Source: Cryptomeria japonica (lineage: Eukaryota > Streptophyta > Pinopsida > Cupressales > Cupressaceae). Taken from it: DNA of 64,000 nt. This document shows, piece by piece, positions 11,376 to 22,199 of the stretch (positions within the stretch are counted from its first letter, which is position 1; each line of letters opens with the position of its first letter). The notes under the pieces were generated by a model. The model saw only the letters and a program-made list of their open reading frames with translations. It was not told the origin of the DNA and did not search any database. Position numbers and translations under genes: made by a program. The stretch spans positions 20,586,260 through 20,650,259 of the forward strand of contig NC_081409.1 of assembly GCF_030272615.1 (NCBI RefSeq), given 5' to 3'.

Positions 11376-11390
11376 TTTTGCCCCTCTTTG
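11376..11390 (-). other. Polypurine tract of element A
   Basis: Minus-strand CAAAGAGGGGCAAAA lies directly against the 3' LTR, where plus-strand DNA synthesis is primed. Element B has the same tract at 47894-47908. Confidence 0.85.
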
Positions 11391-11493
11391 AAGTGATGTG
11401 TGTGCATATGTTGATTCAAAGAAAATTTGTTGGATATGCTATTAAAATTTGATTGATATGATGTTGTGTGTCGATATGTCGATATGATGCCCA

Positions 11494-11503
11494 CTCGAGA
11501 GAT
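11494..11503 (+). promoter_or_regulatory. Conserved block upstream of antisense PMD gene (A)
   Basis: CTCGAGAGAT, preceded by GATATGATGCCCA. Element B has CTCGAGAGAT at 47992-48001 preceded by TGATATGCCCC, at a similar distance from exon 1 (278 against 250 bp). Conservation in non-coding DNA between two diverged elements suggests a promoter element. The binding factor is unknown. Confidence 0.5.
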
Positions 11504-11688
11504 GAATCAAAGATTTTAAAATTTTGGTTGATTTGATGAGCGTTTTTTAATTAATTGCATTTTGAATATTTTGACTGTGTTGAATGCATTTTAATTGGTT
11601 CATCTCCTGAAAATGATGTTGATAAGGTTAAAAGTGAGAAAAATGAGGAAAATACAAGCCCCACTTACCAACCTTGTTGACTTTTACC

Positions 11689-11698
11689 CTATAAAAAG
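11689..11698 (+). promoter_or_regulatory. TATA box of antisense PMD gene (A)
   Basis: CTATAAAAAG lies 83 bp before the exon 1 ATG, a plausible plant TATA distance including a short 5' UTR. Element B has CTATAAGATA at the corresponding place. Confidence 0.6.
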
Positions 11699-11771
11699 AT
11701 AAAAAGAGATTTTATTCTTATCATTTGCACATTTGTCTCCTTGTGATTGTGACACTTGAGCTCTGATAAAA

Positions 11772-11846
11772 ATGTCGATTCCTTATGCTTCGCATCGATT
11801 TGAGCGCGTTCGTCGATACAGGAGGCCCGCCGCATATGGCCCACTT
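11772..11846 (+). CDS. Antisense PMD gene, exon 1 (element A)
   Basis: Starts at ATG 11772 and runs 25 codons to a consensus donor GTAAGT at 11847, phase 0. The peptide is arginine-rich (HRFERVRRYRRPA). Element B's exon 1 reads HRFDRVRRFQRPA before an identical GTAAGT donor, also phase 0. The shared start, sequence and splice site are the reason for calling such a short exon. The basic stretch could act in nuclear import or nucleic-acid contact; that is inference. Confidence 0.75.
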
Positions 11847-11930
11847 GTAAGTCATCTAAATTTTGCCACGTTTTTAATTGATTTTGCTTTTTTTTAATCA
11901 CGTTTTTCAGTTTTTAGTTGAAATTTTGCC

Positions 11931-12262
11931 GTTTTAGCGCGTAGGGGTATAGTTTTAGCACATACGATAGGAACAATAGTGCGTAGGGTTAACCTTGCTA
12001 GGTTAGCGTTTAAGTTGCATTCTGCAGTGCGTCAGTAGGTTAGGGTAGCGCGTTTAGTAAATTAGCGCATAGGGTAGACAAGTTAGCGCTTAGGGTAAAA
12101 GGATAGTGCTTCGGGTAGATTAGCGCTTTGGGTTAGCAGGGTAGTGCAATGGCAAAACCAGTTAGCGCAAAGAGGGAGTCAGTGTGTAGAGTAAAGTGTT
12201 TAGCATATTGGTGAAGAAAGATAGCGCATAAGTGGCAACTTAGCTTGTAGGAAGTCTGTTTT
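11931..12262 (+). repeat. TTAGCGC-type degenerate array
   Basis: About a dozen irregularly spaced copies of TTAGCGCRTAGG-like words (TTAGCGCGTAGGG, TTAGCGCATAGGG, TTAGCGCTTAGGG and variants with GTGC). The same word reads on the minus strand in the sense leader at 24540-24900 and 26450-26700. Confidence 0.75.
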
Positions 12263-12394
12263 AGCGCGTACGGTCCAAAAATGGGTAAAAAAGACTTGGA
12301 AGAATGCGTCGCGGGGGGTAATAGATGAGGTAGATGGCTTAGGGGTAGATAGGTGCTTGCTGAGTGTTTCAAGATGGGTCACGAGCCAATGTTT

Positions 12395-12850
12395 TGCCTA
12401 CTGTGATAATGTTTGATTTTTGGAGTCTGTTGAAATTTGCTTTCGATATGGAGTGCCAAGTTGATTGATTGTTTGAATGAGGATCTTGATTTTCTTTTAA
12501 TGTGGATCTTTGATTTTTGCCTTGCGATATGAATTTGATGTCCAAGATGAGTTCCAATTCTTGATTTTCGATATGATTCCTGATGTGATGTTTGCGTTAT
12601 GAATATTTGATTGTCGATATGGATCTTTGATATTGCTTTCAATATGATGCTTGTGTTATGGGTCTTTGATATGATTTCTTGATAGGATGCTTATGTTTAT
12701 GGGTCTTTGATTTTCGATGTGGGTCTTTGATTGTCAATATGGGTTAGATTGTCGATATGAGTCTTTGATTTTCAATATGGGTCGTTGATTTTCGATATGA
12801 TTCTTTGATTGTCGATATGGGTCTTTGATTTTCGATATGATGCTTTCTTG
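12395..12850 (+). repeat. Tandem array of about 24-27 bp TCGATATGGGTCTTTGA units
   Basis: Degenerate units alternate GTCTTTGATT with TTCGATATGG or TGTCGATATG, most regular at 12700-12840. It ends about 90 bp before the exon 2 acceptor. Confidence 0.75.
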
Positions 12851-12939
12851 AGATGTTTCATTGTTTCAAGTTGATTTTGTTTTGATTGGATATATCGGAT
12901 AGATGTGGGAATTGATGATGGACATTTGTTGTTTTGTAG

Positions 12940-14743
12940 GCACAACTTGGTGTACTCCAGTCACAAGAGCGATTTCCGCGATCGTGGTCATTGATTCCGC
13001 GATTGTCACAGGCTGATAGGGATGTGATTGAGAGATGCGGTTTATCGTCCTTACTAGACATGCCTCGGTATATCATTAACCGGGATTTGTTGACAACTTT
13101 GGCAGAGAGGTGGCACAGTGACACGAACACCTTCCATTTGGCTACTGGCAAGATAACAATCACACCTGAGGACTGTTATCGAATTTTGCGGATTCCTATT
13201 GTAGGGGCCTTGTTGCCATATGAGTAGACTAAGGAGCGTGGGATAGAGGCTCTTCGTCGCATCTTCCAGGATGATCAGATCCGTGGAAATGAGATCCCAT
13301 GGCAGGAGTTTGTGGATCTAGATTATGCTCCATTGCCCTCTATACTAGCAGGTTTTATTGGTAGATTTCTATCCTGACTGTAGGTCAAAGGGACTAGCTA
13401 TGGGATGGGGATTGGTTTTGGAGGATATGGTGACACAGGGACACAGGTTTGCATGGGGGTCCTGCATGTTAGCTCACCTTTACAGGGAGCTTCACCAGGT
13501 GGTGTATTTAGGATACAACAGTTTGTCCTTGGGGGTGACATTACTACATGTGTGGGTTGAGGATGGGTTAGAGATGCCCTATGTGTATATGTCAAGATAT
13601 TTGATTGGGCGAATGCCCTTCATCATTGAGCGATTTTTGCATAGTCGTGTGCAGCGACAGTATGGGAGACAACAAGGGATACCATAGGGAGCGTGTTTAT
13701 ATGCTCGTCGGAGACAGGATGTGCCCGAGTGGGGACCCACGATGGATAGTGTAGCAGCGGTAGAGGAGTATATGACACTGGCAGACAAGATCTGCGATTA
13801 CGGAGCTGAGGTTGTTGATGCTGGGATGACAAAGGAGTTCTCTACCTACTTCATGGTACATGCAGTGGCACGGATATCAGATCTAGCAAAGATGTTACCT
13901 ACTTTTGATGATGATGAGGATGAGCAGCTAGAGAGGCGAGGGGGAGTTAGACAGAGAGATGAGGAGGGAGAGGAGGTAGGAGATGGAGGTGGGGATGGTG
14001 GAGGAGGTGGTGGAGTAGGTGATAGAGGAGGTGGGAGAGATAGAGGGAGAGATGTAGGGCGAGGGGGTGATGGTGGGAGAGATAAAGGAGGAGATAGAGG
14101 ATGAAGAGGTGATGGAGGGAGAGGAGGACTTCTCCTTGGTGTTGGTGGTACTGGTAGTGTAGGTGTAGTGTTAGTAGCGGTGGGTGGTATAGAGGATGTT
14201 AGGCAACCCGCCCAGAGGAGGAGATATGATGTTCTACTTCCACCGGCACCGCAGACAGGGACAGGTATGGGTGGGACCACAACACAGGTACTCGTTCAGA
14301 TTAAGGTACCCACCCATCGACAAGACTCACAGATTAGAGCCCTACAGGTCACAGTGCAGGAGTTACATGCACAGATGCTAGCACAACAACGTCAGATTAC
14401 ATAGATTACGACATAGCGGGATACAAAGAGAGAGCGTCAGAGTCGGGCAAAGGAGCTTGCTAAGAGATTGGAGAGAGTGATAGGTAGTGCCTCGATGCGG
14501 GATACACTGAGGGAGATACGATACACATCCAAGGAGGTTGAGTACTACAGGCGTTTATATGAGGAGCTGGTCCCCAGAGAGCACAGAGCTCCTAGCTATG
14601 CAACCAGTCGATTTGCTCGTAGTCAGATGAGGACAAAGAGAAGAGGTGTTACGGGGCCTCCCCGACGTGATCCACCTGATGGAGATCCAGGAGCTGGGAC
14701 ATCTGCTGCAAGGTCGTCAGCCTCAGGAGATAGTCATCCTTGA
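12940..14743 (+). pseudogene. Antisense PMD gene, exon 2 (element A), plant mobile domain
   Basis: Follows acceptor TTGTAG and is in phase 0 with exon 1. The first ~110 codons match the plant mobile domain (PMD, as in MAIN/MAIL proteins and plant transposons): LAERWHSDTNTFHL, then a beta turn, then ITPEDCYRILRIP, a standard PMD signature. Later come YLIGRMPF, a long Gly/Arg/Asp linker (13920-14100), a Gln-rich helix (14330-14400) and a charged helix with EVEYYRRLYEELVP. TGA ends it at 14741. Four in-frame TAGs (near 13225, 13686, 14402, 14414), one TGA (near 14102) and one frameshift near 13375 break it. Element B's copy aligns over the PMD, the YLIGRMP block and the C-terminal helix. PMD is known in plant nuclear proteins and mobile elements; its role here is unknown. 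Confidence 0.8.
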
Positions 14744-14822
14744 GAGACTTGTCTCTTTTGTATTTTGATCTTTTGTTGTATTTTGACAGACATGATATCC
14801 CTTGTACATTTCGACCATTTTT

Positions 14823-14827
<5 letters not shown>

Positions 14828-14869
<42 letters not shown>

Positions 14870-14884
14870 GTGTGTGTGTGTGTA
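14828..14884. repeat. (TA)n(TG)n microsatellite
   Basis: Alternating TA for about 40 bp passing into GTGTGT, 85 bp after the PMD stop codon. Confidence 0.95.
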
Positions 14885-14889
14885 TATTT

Positions 14890-16214
14890 CTCCGATTCAC
14901 ATGTGATGTGTTATGGATGATGATTTATGATATGAATTGATATGATGTTTCTATGATGATGATGTAATGCTTAGATAATAATGCTCTTGATTTTGATTAT
15001 GATGTGAATGTGATGGTGAAATGAGAATATGATGATGCTTTGTTACCTTGATTTCTTTGATGTATGATATGATAATGATGTGAGATGTATTTTGAAAATG
15101 AGATATATGATAATGATAATGATGTGAGATGTATTTTGAAAATGAGATATATGATAATGATAATGATGTGAGATGTATCTTGAAAATGATATGCAACTAA
15201 ATGCAAGATTTTAAGATGATATGCAACTAAATGATCACCTTCATTCTGTTGTTGTCATTCTTGTTTCGTCACTTGTTTTTTCTCTGTTTTGGTGTGTCAT
15301 CATTGAGATTTTGATATGTTGGAAGTTTATATAAGCATAATGGTATAATTGAACCATAATGACCTGAGTAACACTTACATAGATTTTGATATGGCAAGAC
15401 GACACAAGCGTCGAGGTATAATTGAACCATGATGACTTGAGTGTTTCTTGCGTAAAACATACAAGAGTTAACCATTTGTATGCGCAAAGTGGAACAATGT
15501 CTTCAATGAAATGTTTCCAATCATGTCTTAAGACAAATTTGCACCATACAAGTGATCGTCTCACTGATAGAAAACCCAAAAAATATCAGAGTCCCCCGTT
15601 GCTTTTTCTAGCTCGATACATCTTCGAGAAACTCTGGAGATCCAATGATTCAAAAATTTAAGATACAAAATAGTCAAAACTTCATGCTAGATGTAAACAA
15701 ATTATAATTCAGAAAATCATCCATCATGTGTGTGTCAAAGTTGTATTTGGATAATGGTCTTGTTTTCTAGCCTGATGAGTAGTTGTTGACAGGATTTCGT
15801 TAGCGTGTTGTGATCCTTGTTGTTCATTGTTTGGAATGGTTAACTTGAGAGGAATGTTGCCCTTAGCTATAGATATCTATCGATGTGGATATACACAATG
15901 ATCACCAAGCCATGGTGGGATATGATGAATTGATCTTCAAATAATCAAGGACAGTGACTACGCTAAGTATGTCCGAGATAATGCTACGTGAATAGTGTTG
16001 GGCGATGGCCATTAGATTTGACTTTGGATGGATGTAAAAGATATGAGTATTGATAGATAGAGGAGTCGTTCGCTCACAAATAGCACCTGTTGCCAGGTTT
16101 TCGCCACTTGTTTTTATTGCACTTTTTGTTTTGTTTTCTATTTTTTTTTGTATTTTTCTGATTTTTTTTTTGTATTTTTCACTTTTTTCGTGCATTAGAT
16201 GACTCAAGTGTAGA
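14890..16214 (+). other. Region between antisense PMD gene and integrase end (A)
   Basis: No coding gene. A 53-bp unit (GATGTGAGATGTAT...GAAAATGA) is repeated three times at 15061-15190. A shorter duplication with ATAATTGAACCAT lies at 15340-15430. Text near 15290-15330 (CATCATTGAG) recurs in element B at 51680-51700, so this is a worn shared 3' non-coding region. No clear polyadenylation signal could be fixed. Confidence 0.5.
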
Positions 16215-17560
16215 ATTTCTTCAAATGGATCCTGTTGGTTGGTTCATCAAGCACGTTGCCTTCTGAAGTTGTTAGCTGATAGGAGCCTGATCCATAGGCG
16301 GATATGATGACATAGGGACCCAACCAGTTAGGTTCAAACTTCCCTTTCTTTTCTTGATCTTGTTGATTTTTGGGATTTTCTTTGAGTACAAGATCACCGA
16401 CTTAAAAAACCCTAGGGATGACTCTGTGGTTGTAGCTTCTGCACATGTGCTGTTGGTATGCTTTTAGATGATCATAGACATGTTATCGTTTTTCATCTAG
16501 AAGCTCTAGTTCATGCAATTTGTTTACCCAATATTCCTCATCTGGTATGAGGCTTTTCAAAGATACCCTTAGTGATGGAATTTCTACCTCAAGAGGTATA
16601 ATTGCTTCTGATTCGTATACCAATGAATATGGTGTAACCCTTGTAGGTGTCCGAATGCTAGTCCTGTATGCCTAGAGTGCCAGATTGAGTTGTACATGCC
16701 AATCCTTACCCGCATCATGTACTGTTTTCTTTAGGATTTTCAAGATTGTTTTATTTGATGTCTCTGCTTGACCATTCCCCTATGGGTAGTAAGGTGTAGA
16801 GAAGCGATGTTAGATTTTGAATCGCTCACATAGTTCTCGCACATCTTTATTTTTGAAGGGACGCCCATTGTCTATGATGATGAAACTTGAAATGTTGTAT
16901 CTGTAAATGAGATAATTGAGAATAAATGAGACAATCTATTTTCCAGTTATCGTGGTCATTGGAACTGTTTCAATCCATTTTGTGAAATACTCTGTTGCAG
17001 TGATAATGAACTTGTGTCCATTTGAAGAAGAAGGATGGATTTTCCCTACTAAATCAAGTCCCCACTGACAAAAAGGCCAAGATGTTGTAAATGGATGCAA
17101 CTCTTGTGCTAGTGCATGGATAAGATTTCCATGAATTTGGCACTTAGGACATTTCTTTGCAAGTTGATAAGAGTCTTTCTTCATTGTCGGTCAGTAATAT
17201 CCCATTCTCAGAAGTTTTTTAGTCAGATTCATTACGATCAAGGCAACGAAGAAGAGTACCATCTAGACCTCGACGATAAAGTGTGTCAGCAGTTAAGGTA
17301 TAATGGGCGGCTTGCCAGATAAAGCTGCATTTTTTGTTATGAGATAGGTCGAGTGGTAGGGTATTGGTCTTAAGATATTCATAGATTGTCCCGTATAGTG
17401 GGGACTTTGAACCGGTTAAGGCATAGATGACGTGGGATGCAGAATTGTCATAGGCTGGGGAAAACAATTGTTCTACTAGGAACTCATAACGACTCTGTTG
17501 CTCTGGAATTTGTAGCAGTGAAGCGATAGTGGCCATTGAATTGGCCGTTCTGTTGTCCAA
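16215..17560 (-). pseudogene. Integrase (element A)
   Basis: Inserts the cDNA copy. Minus-strand reading shows the zinc-binding region (CPKC visible, with the His pair in another frame), a core with WGLDLVGK (first Asp, about 17050), IDNGRP (second Asp, about 16865) and GNGQAE (Glu, about 16775), and a C-terminal segment VGDLVLKENPKNQQ. Catalytic D-D-E residues are recognisable, but the frame is broken by several TAG stops and shifts. After it comes a Lys/Asn-rich tail. It lies directly downstream of the RNase H domains, as expected for Ty3/gypsy. Confidence 0.85.
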
Positions 17561-17599
17561 ACTTGGTATTTTCTCGAAGGTGATGTGTATAAGTACTGT

Positions 17600-18500
17600 T
17601 TGAAGTCATCCACCATTCTCTTATAGGGCATTAGTTTATCATCATTTGTCTAATATTCATCATTAATTTGATTGATGACTAATTGAGAATCCTCATAGAC
17701 TCTCAATTCCATGATTCTTCATTCCACTGCCATTTTGATTCCTGTGACCAGAGCTTCATACTTAACAATGTTATTGGGGCATGGAAACATTAGTCTATAA
17801 GATCTTGGAATTGTGTGCCCTTCTGGAGTAATGAACAAGATGCCGACACCCGATCCATGTTGGGTGTAGGAACCGTCAAAGTACAGGGTCCATTGCTTGG
17901 GTGTGACAGTAAGGACATCCATGTCTGAAAATTCTACCTGCATTGGTTGTTTATCTAGTAATGGTGCTTCAGCTAGTTGATCTACAATTAACTGTCTTTT
18001 GATAGCCCGACGCTTTGTGTAGTGGATATCAAACTCACTGAGAATCATGACCCATTTAGCCAGTCGGCCTATAAGAGATACTTTGTTGAGTAAATACTTG
18101 AGAGGATCAATTTTTGCTACTAGCTTGATTGTGTGAGCTAGCATGTAATCGCGAAATTTTTGAGAGGCGAATACCACAGCTAAACAAGCCTTTTCAATGA
18201 ATGTATAATTTAGCTCATATCCATTTAATGTCCTACTGATGTAATATATAGCTCATTCCTTGCCCTCATGATCTTCTTGTGCTAACAATGCTCCAATGAT
18301 ACTTCTGTTGTTGATATGTAGAGAATGAGTGACTTCTCTGCTATTGGTGGTACCGAAACTGGTGGATTCATTAGATATTGCTTGAGTTGATAGAATGATT
18401 CTGCACACTTAGCTTCCCACTTGAAAGGTATGTTTTTGTGTAGCAGATGATTGAATGGTAGACTTTTATCTGCTAGTTGGGCTATGAATCGCATGATAGA
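17600..18500 (-). pseudogene. RNase H plus archaeal-type second RNase H (element A)
   Basis: Two RNase H-like domains in a row. The first (about 18020-18390) has the Ty3 pattern LYISTTEVSL, YYISRTLNGYELNYT and KLVAKIDPLKYLL. The second (about 17600-17900) has LYFDGSYTQHGSGVGI with the first Asp, and YEALVTGIKMA with the Glu. It corresponds to the extra aRH domain typical of Tat-lineage elements. Several frameshifts and stops, so non-functional as it stands. Confidence 0.85.
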
Positions 18501-19431
18501 CTATAGTCGTCCTTATAGAGATCTGAGTTGACTAATGTTCCTGGGAGGTGGCATCTCGATGATGGCCTGTACCTTCACTGGATCTACTTCAATGCCTTTT
18601 GCAAACACAATGTAGCCTAATAGTTTACTTGATGTGACCCCGAAGACACACTTCTTAGGGTTTAGCCCGACTTGAAATTGTTCCAATCTTTGAATTTTTT
18701 TTTATCTAATATGCTCAGATGTTCTGCTCGGTGAATGACTTAGCTAGTAAATCATCCACATAGTCCTCCATGAAGGTATGCATCATATCATGAAAGATTA
18801 TCGTCATCACTCTTTGATAAGTTGCCCCAACATTCTTTAAGCCAAAAGGTATGACGTTCCAACAATATGTTCCCCAAGGATAGGTGAACGCAGTTTTATC
18901 TTGATCCTCTGGAGCTATCTTGATTTGATTATAGCCAGAGAAACCGTCCATTAATGATAGCATTGTATGGCCCATTGTTAGGTCCACAATTATGTCGATG
19001 TTGGGCAAAGGAAAGTCATCCTTTGGATAGGCTTTGTTGACATCTCTAAAATCTGTGCATATTCTGATGCTTCCGTCCGGTTTTGAAACTGGTACAATGT
19101 TTGAAATCAATACAGCATAGTCTATAGGTTGAATGAATCCGACGTCTAATAACTTCTTTAGTTCAACTTTGACCATTAATGCCACATGCAGATTCATCTT
19201 TCTCAACTTCTGTTTGACTGGCTTAGCTCTGGGAGCAATAGATAAATGATGCATGATCAGGTTTGAATTTATTCCGGGCATATTAGCATAGGACCAAGCA
19301 AAATTGATTTGCTTTTCTTTGAAGAATCTGATAAACTCTGGTTGTTGTTCTTCTGTCAGTGATTTTGCTGGGTGTATGTTTTTAGCTGCTGCTTCTGTAC
19401 CTATGTTTATTGATTGAGTTGGCTCAATCAA
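18501..19431 (-). pseudogene. Reverse transcriptase (element A)
   Basis: Copies element RNA into DNA. A 238-codon open stretch (18715-19431) has KLLDVGFI, VPVSKPDGSIRICTDFRD, the palm segment MDGFSGYNQIKIAPED, VIPFGLKNVGATYQ and the intact catalytic box YVDD at about 18752. The thumb continues in another frame after a poly-T run near 18700. The order and the word WNVIPFGLKN fit the Tat group. This is the best preserved part of A's pol. Confidence 0.9.
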
Positions 19432-20463
19432 TATGGGTGACCGCTCTTGATAGTGTTCAAGAAGAGTGTCAAGTCTCCCATCCTTAAGTGCGTTAAAAAG
19501 GTTTTCACCCTTAGATGCGTCCTTTATTTTGACTTTTTTGTGATCTAGTGCTGCCCTTGACTGGTTTTCAACATTAGATCCTTTGTTTCTTTCATTTTTG
19601 TGATTGAGAGACTTGGCACGCCCCCTATTGCAGATATCGTTATTTTGTTCGCTGGTAGAGCATGAAACTGGGTTGATTGTACATAGATACTAGACAATGG
19701 ATTCATCATCTGGGAAAATGGGTTTATCAGGGTGTTCAGGTTCTTCCTAGTCTATGAGATCAGGAAATACAAGTGGTAGAGAGTCATTTGGGGGGTCGAG
19801 ATCGGCTGCGGTAAGTGTTATGATAGAGGTATCGTTAAAGTTGTCTGGGATGTTGGTTAGGTTAATGATATTGTCAAGGTCTTTGATGGTATCATCTTCG
19901 GTGTAGACTTGTTCGTAGTGTTGCTGCTCGTTTTCCTTAGCCTCGTAGATATGTCGTGGTCTGAATTCAAGTAATAGAGACTCTGTGCCTTGTCCCTCCT
20001 AAGAAAGGGGTGTGTGTGAATGGATAGTACCTTCCTAGACATCCTTGGTAATATTTGAACTACCCCATTCATAGTCATTAGAATCAGTTTCAGAAGTACT
20101 GTCCCAGAGTCTTTCAGTGTTGTTGACAGGTATGTTGTAGGGTGAGAAAAGATCTCTGATAATTGATACCAGTCTTGTAGTTTTTCTGATTTAGAATCAG
20201 AGCCTGCTTGTACCCTTTGCATTTGTTCATACACTGTTTCTCCTTGGGGAGCAATGATTTCTTCGGGTGCTGACTCTTCCCTGTTTTGGATAGGTTCTTG
20301 TACATGATGTACTTTTCTATAAGAGGCTTCTTCCCTTTAAATGGTCAGTTCCTCTTATCGTTTATCTTTTTCCTGGTGTTCCCGCTCTTTCCTTGTTGTT
20401 TCTTCTTCTTGGTGTAGTGCCTCTTGCCACGAGTTCTCGTTTCTATTTCTTCTTTGCTTTCCA
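19432..20463 (-). pseudogene. Linker between G-patch and RT (element A)
   Basis: Same frame as the RT upstream of 19431 but with many stops. Acidic, with segments such as ERLWDSTSETDSNDYEW and DGRLDTLLEH that also occur in element B (56100-56900). It has no recognised domain and is probably a spacer of the polyprotein. Confidence 0.6.
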
Positions 20464-20760
20464 CTAAGGTTTCTGATACTTATTTTGTTTGTGCCTAGGT
20501 GGTATGTTGTGTCCATATCCTAGTCTTGTTTTGTCTCGTGAAAATTGTGAAGGAGGTTCTAGCGGTTCTGTAATGCCTTCTTGACGCTTTCCTATAGGTC
20601 CTTTGCCGTTGTATCCCATCCGTTGCATGATCAGGAATCCTTTTCCATATTGTTGTGTTGGTATGGCCACCTCCAGAGTAGCAGCTCTGACTTCTTCTTC
20701 ATCCTTGTATAGCCAACTAAAGATGTCTTTCTCTTCTGATTCATTTGCTAGTGTGCCCAA
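20464..20760 (-). pseudogene. G-patch domain of pol (element A)
   Basis: A 98-codon open stretch with YGKGFLIMQRMGYNGKGPIG followed by ITEPL and RLGYG, the glycine pattern of a G-patch nucleic-acid-binding domain. It sits between protease and RT. A one-base shift near 20760 separates it from the protease frame. Element B has the same domain in the same place. Confidence 0.75.
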
Positions 20761-20763
20761 TTG

Positions 20764-22166
20764 GATAAATTTGCCATCAATCTTGGTGATGGGCTATGTT
20801 GTTTGATGTGCCGATGCAGAAGGTTGTCCATAAGATTTTGGTGATTTTGGCAATTTGATAGACACATGGGTTCAAAAGAGTATTCTCCCATGCCTTGATT
20901 TTTGATTTTCATCTTTTGTTTGAAGTCCATGGATAAAGACTTGAGCTTTTCTCGATGATGATCTAATGCTGAGGAAGTCGAAGCTTCCCTGTTGTGTGGA
21001 ATGAGGTTGCCTTGAGCTGCCCCCATAGCATTGCAATGTTGAAAAGGATTATTATCGATAGATAAGGAGATTTCCTATCCATTATATGAGAATTTGACAC
21101 ACTGATGGTATGTTGAAGGCACTGCTTGCATTTCATGTATCCAAGGAAAACCCAATAGAATATTGTATGTTAAGTCTATGTCTAAGACTTGGCACACAAT
21201 GTCCCTTTGTATTGGTCCTACCTGAATAGGTAGTATCACTATTCCCTTGGATGACCTTTCTTCATCATCATAGGCCTTGATGGTGATCTTTTTGTTTGGA
21301 TCCATAGACTGTTCAGAGAAGCCTAATGCACGGATAAACTTTAAAGTACAGATATTGAGACCAGCTCCTCCATCTATTAATACTCTTTTAACTCGATGTT
21401 TATAGACTAATACTTCGATATGAAGGGGAATGTTATGCAGATGACTCAAGGAGACATTATCATGTTCAGAAAAGGTGAGGTTATGAGGCCCTATCATATG
21501 AGCCACCATGGCTTGGAATTTATCAATGTCCAGATCTTGAGGAACATTTGTTTTAACTAGTGCTTGTTCCAAGATGTCCTTATGTTTTGGTAAGAGTTTG
21601 AGTAACTCAAGTATGGATATTTGAGCAGGAGTTCTCCACAGTTGATTAACCAAATCATATTGAGTCTTGGGGATAGTGGTGGATGTTGATGTATGCCCTT
21701 TCAAGACATATTTTTGAGCTCTGGTTGTCACATTGATTGATGCATGGTCTTGTTTGTCATTGATTTTAATGACATTTATTTGGTTATCATCTGTTGATAT
21801 GTGATTGATGGTGTTGTTGTACAGATGATTTATACGAGCTCCTCCTGTATCATTTGATGATGAAGCTCCTCCCTTGTTGTAATTTCGAAGAGGATTTTTA
21901 AAAGCATCATGGTCACCGTTTGTTTTGAGACCATCAACCATTAAATCACCTCTATCGATCATATCCTGAACGATGTTCTTAAGCCTCATGCAATCATTTA
22001 TGTAATGTCCTTTGTTTCGATGAAAATCACAGAAATGCGAGTCATTCCACCAAGGTGGTTTGACCTGGGGTTCAAATTTTCTTATGGTCGGTAATGTGAT
22101 AATTTTTACGCCAGGAGTTCTCGAAATGCTGATTCCAAGGTTTTCCCGAATGGTGTGTAGGTGCAT
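20764..22166 (-). pseudogene. Gag zinc knuckle and aspartic protease (element A)
   Basis: The open stretch 21075-22166 (363 codons) begins with a zinc knuckle of Tat/Athila type (CDFHRNKGHYINDC near 22030). After a spacer comes the protease: VLIDGGAG at about 21365-21385 (catalytic Asp, DGGAG in place of DSGAS), then a flap region and NILLGFPWIHEM. One TAG follows at 21072. The protease would release gag and pol proteins. Confidence 0.85.
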
Positions 22167-22199
22167 CTATTTGGGAAAGTGTTGGTGTTACCTCTCTGG

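Larger units (their letters stand above)
11847..12939 (+). other. Intron of antisense PMD gene (A), 1093 bp
   Basis: GTAAGT donor at 11847 and a T-rich stretch ending TTGTTTTGTAG at 12939. It holds two repeat arrays: TTAGCGC-type units at 11931-12262 and a TCGATATGGGTCTTTGA-type tandem at about 12395-12850. Element B's intron (864 bp) has the same two-part plan with different repeat sequences. Confidence 0.65.

Noticed and set aside
11847-12939. Element A intron as ordinary intergenic DNA with exon 1 spurious
   Set aside because: Exon 1 peptide, ATG, GTAAGT donor and phase are all matched in element B, which is unlikely by chance.
13846-14280. Long minus-strand open frame (144 codons, Pro-rich) opposite the PMD exon 2
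   Set aside because: It is the antisense of the Gly/Asp/Arg-rich linker. Composition explains the open frame, and no motif or homologue in element B supports it.
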